This document shows positions 60,226 through 64,000 of a stretch of 64,000 nucleotides of DNA, piece by piece; position 1 is the stretch's first letter; the number at the start of each line of letters is the position of its first letter. The notes under the pieces were generated by a model. It saw nothing but the letters and a program-made list of their open reading frames with translations. It made no database searches and was not told the DNA's origin. The DNA comes from UBA2336 sp964404445 (GTDB lineage Bacteria; Bacteroidota; Bacteroidia; Cytophagales; Cyclobacteriaceae), in the NCBI GenBank assembly GCA_964404445.1, contig CAYOJW010000006.1:62001-126000 (forward strand), in the 5' to 3' direction. The position numbers and the translations under genes are program-made.

Positions 60226-60687
60226 TTAAATATCCAACCGTTTTTTATACTTGTTTACAATGTCGCCCATTTTAGAAGTATCGGTGGCCAGCAGGTCGTA
60301 AGCAGGTTCAATGTTTTTTGAGGGCAGGAAGTAAATAGGCTTACGGGCGTTTTTGATTTTTAATTTATACACATTGAACACAGGGATAAGTTCGATCGAC
60401 TTAACATCATCCCAGCCGAGGTGCTGGTTTTTGTCGGTTTCAATCACCACTACTTTATTTTTGCCGATGGCCACCCTGCGCAAGGCTTCGCTCAAAAAGA
60501 AATAAACAACTAAGAAAATACAGCCGAGGCAGATGAAGATCACAACAGCAGCCGTATTCTTGGGTGTGTTTTCAAAATTAGAGGCCAGCGCCAGCGCAAC
60601 AATAAAATGAAGAAAGGCGAAACCAAGCGGGAAAAACTTTGCAACGTAAAATTTAGTCGGACTGGCCTGTTTTAGCTTCTTCCCCAT
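60226..60687 (-). CDS. small membrane protein with PH-like cytoplasmic domain
   Basis: A 153-residue protein from the ATG at 60685-60687 (MGKKLKQASPTKFYV). Two membrane segments (about 16-36 and 47-68) are followed by a beta-rich domain (RVAIGKNKVVVIETDKNQHLGWDDVKSIELIPVFNVYKLKIKNARKPIYFLPSKN) that resembles bacterial PH-like domains. A longer upstream frame has no family support and is dropped. Function unknown; it follows cdaA by 65 bases on the same strand. Confidence 0.75.
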   Translation of the reverse strand: MGKKLKQASPTKFYVAKFFPLGFAFLHFIVALALASNFENTPKNTAAVVIFICLGCIFLVVYFFLSEALRRVAIGKNKVVVIETDKNQHLGWDDVKSIELIPVFNVYKLKIKNARKPIYFLPSKNIEPAYDLLATDTSKMGDIVNKYKKRLDI

Positions 60688-60752
60688 GTTTATATAGTTG
60701 ATTTTGTGTATGCCAAAAGTACGAAGAATGTTACGAAATAGTTTCAGAACGG

Positions 60753-61601
60753 TTAAGCCCTGGCTCCTTCTGTTTCGTGCGCGGTTGTTTCTTCCCAAAT
60801 CTGCGGTTCCTCGTTGTGGAGGTATTGCAGTATTTTTTGCTCGATCTGGCGGAGTTTGAGCCCGCGAATGTACTTACCATCACGGGCAAGGATAAGCCGC
60901 CCGGTTTCTTCCGATATGGCTACAACCAATGTATCGGTACTTTCACTCATGCCAATGGCCGAACGGTGGCGCAAACCGTAATTGGCTGGCAGGTTATCGT
61001 TTTCGCTTACCGGAAGCACACAACGTGCGGCCTTGATTCTTCCTTTGTAAATGATCACGGCTCCATCGTGCAACGGACTGTTTTTATTGAAGATGGAGAT
61101 TAAAATACCTTTTGTTACTTCGGCATCTAATGCTTCGCCCGTCTGGCTGTAAAACTTTAATTCAGAGTCGCGCGAAAACACTAACAGCGCACCGGTCTTG
61201 GTGAGCTTTAACGATTTAATGGCTTCCGTTACTTGGTGAATGTCAAAATCATCCTGATACGATGATCTTCCGCTGGCTAAGTTGCGTAAAAAATTATCGC
61301 GGAACTCGGTACTCCGCCCGATCACCAACAAGAATTTCCGGATTTCCGGTTGAAATAAAATAATCATCGCTAACACCCCCACACCCATAAACTGCCCGAG
61401 AATGGTAGAGAGTAACTCCATTTCGGCCGCGCGCACAATCAGGTAAACAAGGTATAAAGCGAGTATGCCAAAAAAGATGTTCATGGCAATGCTGCCACGG
61501 ATTAGCTTGTACACCTGATATAGTAATATGCTTACAAGGGCAATGTCAATCACATCCACCCAGGAAACTTCTAAGAACCCGATCTTAAACAACATTACCA
61601 T
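60753..61601 (-). CDS. cdaA: diadenylate cyclase CdaA
   Basis: A 282-residue membrane enzyme making c-di-AMP. Three N-terminal membrane segments (about 12-90) precede the DisA_N catalytic domain, with the DGA motif in PLHDGAVIIY and RHR in LRHRSAIGMSE, both complete. The start was set at ATG 61599-61601 (MVMLFKIGFL), or two codons later, because a longer frame overlaps folP by 150 bases. No ybbR-domain regulator gene is next to it. Confidence 0.93.
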   Translation of the reverse strand: MVMLFKIGFLEVSWVDVIDIALVSILLYQVYKLIRGSIAMNIFFGILALYLVYLIVRAAEMELLSTILGQFMGVGVLAMIILFQPEIRKFLLVIGRSTEFRDNFLRNLASGRSSYQDDFDIHQVTEAIKSLKLTKTGALLVFSRDSELKFYSQTGEALDAEVTKGILISIFNKNSPLHDGAVIIYKGRIKAARCVLPVSENDNLPANYGLRHRSAIGMSESTDTLVVAISEETGRLILARDGKYIRGLKLRQIEQKILQYLHNEEPQIWEETTAHETEGARA

Positions 61602-61669
61602 TGTCGTAAAGGTAATAGAAGTTTCAGGTAGTACAGCATTTACGCTGTTAAAACAACCATACGGACAGT

Positions 61670-62533
61670 TTATTGCAACTTGAGAAACAACTTTATGGTT
61701 TGCACGGCTTCGGCCACATCGTGAACCCGTAAAATACGCGCACCCTTTAACAGGGCTGTCATGTTTAATGCGGTAGTACCGTTCAGGGCATCGTTTGGTT
61801 GTATGCCGAGGGTTTTCCAAACCATCGACTTGCGCGAAAGTCCGGCTAAGATGGGTTTATCGAATAGCTGGAAATAGTCGAGGTGTTTCAGTAATTCAAA
61901 ATTCTGGTCGGTTGTTTTAGCAAAACCAAAGCCCGGGTCAATAATCACATCGTGCAAGCCTAACGTATGTAAAGCCGAAATTTTCTGCGCAAAATACTGG
62001 GCTACTTCGTGCACAAGATTTTTGTATTTGGTAAGGCCACTCATGGTTTGTGGAGTGCCCCGCATGTGCATGGCAATGTAGGGTACTTTTAACCGGGCGA
62101 TTGTAGGGAACATATCGGCATCTAATTCACCGGCTGAAATATCGTTGACGATGGCAGCGCCTTCATGCACCGCCTGGTGGGCAACATCGGCACGAAATGT
62201 ATCGACTGAGATAATGGCCGAAGGAAAGGCTTTGATGACCGACCGCACGGCTTGTGTTACACGATTGCGTTCTTCTTCTGCGGATATATGCGCTGCCCCC
62301 GGTCGCGATGAATACCCGCCTATGTCGAGCAGGGTTGCGCCCTCGGTTAACATTTTTTCGGCAGCCGTTAAAATTTCGGTTTCGGTGGTGGCACGACTGG
62401 CCGTATAAAAGCTGTCAGGCGTAATGTTTAAAATGCCCATCACAACAGGTGTGCCGAGGTCGAGCAGTTTCCCACGGACGTTTACTGTTGCAACGGGCGG
62501 ATTTAGGCTGTTTTTCAATTTCACAGATCGCAA
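61670..62533 (-). CDS. folP: dihydropteroate synthase
   Basis: A 287-residue TIM-barrel enzyme joining p-aminobenzoate to dihydropterin pyrophosphate in folate synthesis. The signature blocks are VMGILNITPDSFY (about 32-44), LLDIGGYSSRPGA, SVDTFRADVA and IIDPGFGFAKT. The tetrahydrofolate made here serves the glycine cleavage T protein. The gene is upstream of cdaA on the same strand and divergent from the DUF1599 gene. Confidence 0.96.
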   Translation of the reverse strand: MRSVKLKNSLNPPVATVNVRGKLLDLGTPVVMGILNITPDSFYTASRATTETEILTAAEKMLTEGATLLDIGGYSSRPGAAHISAEEERNRVTQAVRSVIKAFPSAIISVDTFRADVAHQAVHEGAAIVNDISAGELDADMFPTIARLKVPYIAMHMRGTPQTMSGLTKYKNLVHEVAQYFAQKISALHTLGLHDVIIDPGFGFAKTTDQNFELLKHLDYFQLFDKPILAGLSRKSMVWKTLGIQPNDALNGTTALNMTALLKGARILRVHDVAEAVQTIKLFLKLQ

Positions 62534-62569
62534 ATTTGGTCTTATGTTTACAGTTTAATTCAAATTGGT

Positions 62570-63133
62570 TTGATCGACAAAACTGCCTCCGAATATAAAC
62601 AGGTGATTGATAAATGTAAGACCCTGTTCGAAAAGAAAACCCGCGATTATGGTACGGCCTGGCGTATTTTGCGGTTGCCGTCCATCACCGACCAGATTTT
62701 TATTAAAGCACAACGCATTCGCAGCATTCAGGAAAAGGGCGCACAAAAAATTGACGACCCCATTACAGATGAGTTTATCGGCATCATCAATTATTGCATT
62801 ATTGCGCTGATTCAGATCGAATTAACAACTTCGCAGGAAACGGACATGTCGTTCGAACAATTAGAACCGTTGTACGACCGGGCTGTACAGGAAACCTTTT
62901 CGCTTCAGCAAAACAAAAACCACGATTATGGCGAGGCCTGGCGCGATATGCGAGTGAGTTCAATCACCGACATTATTCTTATGAAATTGTTAAGGGTGAA
63001 ACAAATTGAAGATAACCAGGGTAAAACATTGGTGAGCGAAGGCGTAAAAGCCAATTATCAGGATATGATTAATTATGCCGTGTTCGCAATGATTCTACTG
63101 TCAACAGTTAACGGTCGTCAGTCAACAGTTTAA
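62570..63133 (+). CDS. DUF1599 protein, two-domain
   Basis: A 187-residue protein made of two similar halves: YKQVIDKCKTLFEKKTRDYGTAWRILR and YDRAVQETFSLQQNKNHDYGEAWRDMR, each followed by an IxxI(L)xKxxRxxxIE segment. This is the DUF1599 layout, all-helical and MazG-like in appearance, with unknown activity. It starts with TTG at 62570 (no ATG in frame upstream). Its last ten residues (STVNGRQSTV) come from a dispersed repeat and are probably not part of the fold. Confidence 0.87.
   Translation: MIDKTASEYKQVIDKCKTLFEKKTRDYGTAWRILRLPSITDQIFIKAQRIRSIQEKGAQKIDDPITDEFIGIINYCIIALIQIELTTSQETDMSFEQLEPLYDRAVQETFSLQQNKNHDYGEAWRDMRVSSITDIILMKLLRVKQIEDNQGKTLVSEGVKANYQDMINYAVFAMILLSTVNGRQSTV
63096..63130. 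repeat. GTCAACAGT repeat captured as DUF1599 C-terminus
   Basis: Contains CTGTCAACAGTTAACGG and GTCAGTCAACAGTT, encoding the last residues of the DUF1599 protein. It is an inverted relative of the repeat at 63234-63265. Confidence 0.65.
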
Positions 63134-63233
63134 AATTCAGTATGCCGTTTAAATTTGAGAAACTTGAAATTGTGATGTTGTTGATAACTCTTTACGATAG
63201 GATACAAGCTTTAAGAAATACACTAAACTAACA

Positions 63234-63265
63234 AACAGTCCACGGTCGACTGTGGACTGTTGACC
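63234..63265. repeat. AACAGTCCAC...GTGGACTGTT palindrome
   Basis: AACAGTCCAC and GTGGACTGTT are exact complements around an 8-base centre. It is the inverted counterpart of the repeat at 63096-63130, and ends about ten bases before the ATG at 63276. Confidence 0.8.
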
Positions 63266-63275
63266 AAAATACGAT

Positions 63276-64000
63276 ATGCTAAGAAAACTAATAGACCAAT
63301 TCTCACGCTTTTTTGTAGGCGGACTTTTCATTTTCTCAGGCCTGATTAAGCTGAACGATCCGGTAGGCACCGAAATAAAAATGCACGAATACTTTGAGGT
63401 ATTTGCCGCTGATTTCGGTTCGTTCTTTAACATCTTCGTTCCGTACGCCATGGAAATCGGCTTCATCATGGTAGTGCTTGAGATTGCGCTGGGTGTAGCC
63501 GTGCTGATCAATTATAAAATGAACATCACCACAAAAATATTGCTGGCGTTATTGGTGTTCTTTACCTTTTTAACATTTTACTCGGCCTACTTTAATAAAG
63601 TAACCGATTGCGGTTGCTTTGGCGATGCCATTAAACTTACCCCGTGGCAATCGTTTTTTAAAGATGTAATCCTGATGGTGTTTGTATTGCATTTGGTTTG
63701 GCATCACAAACGGTACGAACCCGTTTTGCGTACACGCGAAGGCCATGCCGTAGTAGTAGTGGCCACGGTAATCAGTATTTTTCTGGGTGTTTATGCGATC
63801 CGGCATTTGCCGTTCATCGATTTCCGTGCGTACAAAGTGGGCAACAACATTCCTGAACAAATGAAACCGCAGGAACAACCCATCATTGAATATGTTTTTG
63901 AAAAAGACGGTAAAGAAGTAACCTCGCAAACGTATTTAATGGATGGTTATACCTATAAAAGTTCGCGGGTATTAAACGAAGATAAAGTAGTTGCTAAGAT
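63276..64000 (+). CDS. DoxX-like/BT_3928 membrane protein (truncated by window edge)
   Basis: An open frame from ATG 63276 to the end of the window, 241 complete codons and unfinished. Four membrane segments occur in the first 150 residues, starting FSRFFVGGLFIFSGLIKLNDPVG as in DoxX/MauE-like proteins, with the conserved CGCFGD motif in the TDCGCFGDAIKL loop. After a fourth or fifth segment comes a soluble tail (IPEQMKPQEQPIIEYVFEKDGKEV). The BT_3928 family, typically next to folP and DUF1599 genes in Bacteroidota, has this layout. Function unknown; a thiol-redox role is suggested by the CGC motif. Confidence 0.85.
   Translation, partial: MLRKLIDQFSRFFVGGLFIFSGLIKLNDPVGTEIKMHEYFEVFAADFGSFFNIFVPYAMEIGFIMVVLEIALGVAVLINYKMNITTKILLALLVFFTFLTFYSAYFNKVTDCGCFGDAIKLTPWQSFFKDVILMVFVLHLVWHHKRYEPVLRTREGHAVVVVATVISIFLGVYAIRHLPFIDFRAYKVGNNIPEQMKPQEQPIIEYVFEKDGKEVTSQTYLMDGYTYKSSRVLNEDKVVAK

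Noticed and set aside
61602..61820. N-terminal extension of CdaA
   Set aside because: Overlaps folP by 150 bases and has no membrane-protein or family character.
1..64000. tRNA, rRNA, insertion sequences, prophage genes or an origin of replication
   Set aside because: I looked for tRNA T-arm and cloverleaf patterns, transposase and integrase motifs and DnaA-box clusters and saw none; an algorithmic scan was not possible.

Overview
The window is a chromosomal segment from a member of the Bacteroidota, most likely order Cytophagales (family not resolvable by eye). The evidence is a full-length SprA/Sov type IX secretion translocon, surface proteins with a type IX sorting domain, promoters with a TAnnTTTG -7 box, almost no Shine-Dalgarno sequences, and family-typical genes (DUF4292, DUF1599, BT_3928-like, head-GIN, PduO-type adenosyltransferase). 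No IS element, prophage, CRISPR array, rRNA or tRNA was seen. Coding density is high and most genes are housekeeping.

Layout. 1-6183: a truncated secreted surface protein, an alpha/beta hydrolase, an ABC ATPase, a cobalamin adenosyltransferase, branched-chain aminotransferase and an RNA methyltransferase. 6185-8334: an AT-richer accessory patch with two unrecognised genes and a PIN-type toxin-antitoxin pair bracketed by a 69-bp direct repeat. 8365-13874: prfB with its programmed +1 frameshift, YhhN, head-GIN, YigZ, an MFS exporter and an L,D-transpeptidase. 13880-18061: a four-gene aromatic amino acid operon on the minus strand (pheA, aminotransferase, tyrA, DAHP synthase-chorismate mutase), preceded by an unannotated leader peptide containing FFYFWYFYF and a terminator/antiterminator pair, which is a ribosome-mediated attenuator. 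18210-23173: a lipoprotein, gcvT, comB, an acyltransferase, a MazG-like protein, a VanX-like dipeptidase and dtd. 23302-34481: alpha-2-macroglobulin and PBP1C, separated by small lipoprotein genes, then an OmpA protein. 34553-37211: a TIG/kelch-like lipoprotein, lipA and gcvH. 37445-56295: a long minus-strand series of sprA, ruvA, maeB, a lytic transglycosylase, gatA, tatA, an EnvC-like protein, DUF4292, a TPR protein and a flippase. 56593-64000: a type IX cargo protein, divergent tdh and kbl, then cdaA, folP, DUF1599 and a truncated DoxX-like gene.

Functional links. tdh and kbl convert threonine to glycine, and gcvT, gcvH and lipA belong to glycine cleavage. SprA would export the type IX cargo proteins at the two ends of the window. 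Alpha-2-macroglobulin, PBP1C, the L,D-transpeptidase, the VanX-like dipeptidase, the LysM transglycosylase and the EnvC-like protein all concern the periplasm and cell wall.

Intergenic DNA is unusually rich in small dispersed palindromic repeats of several unrelated families. Two of them have been captured as the C-terminal codons of genes, and at least two copies of another family are fused to stop codons. Gene starts were moved from the longest open frame to internal starts where a promoter, a repeat or a neighbouring gene made the longer form unlikely. All family assignments are by recognition of motifs; no database search was run.
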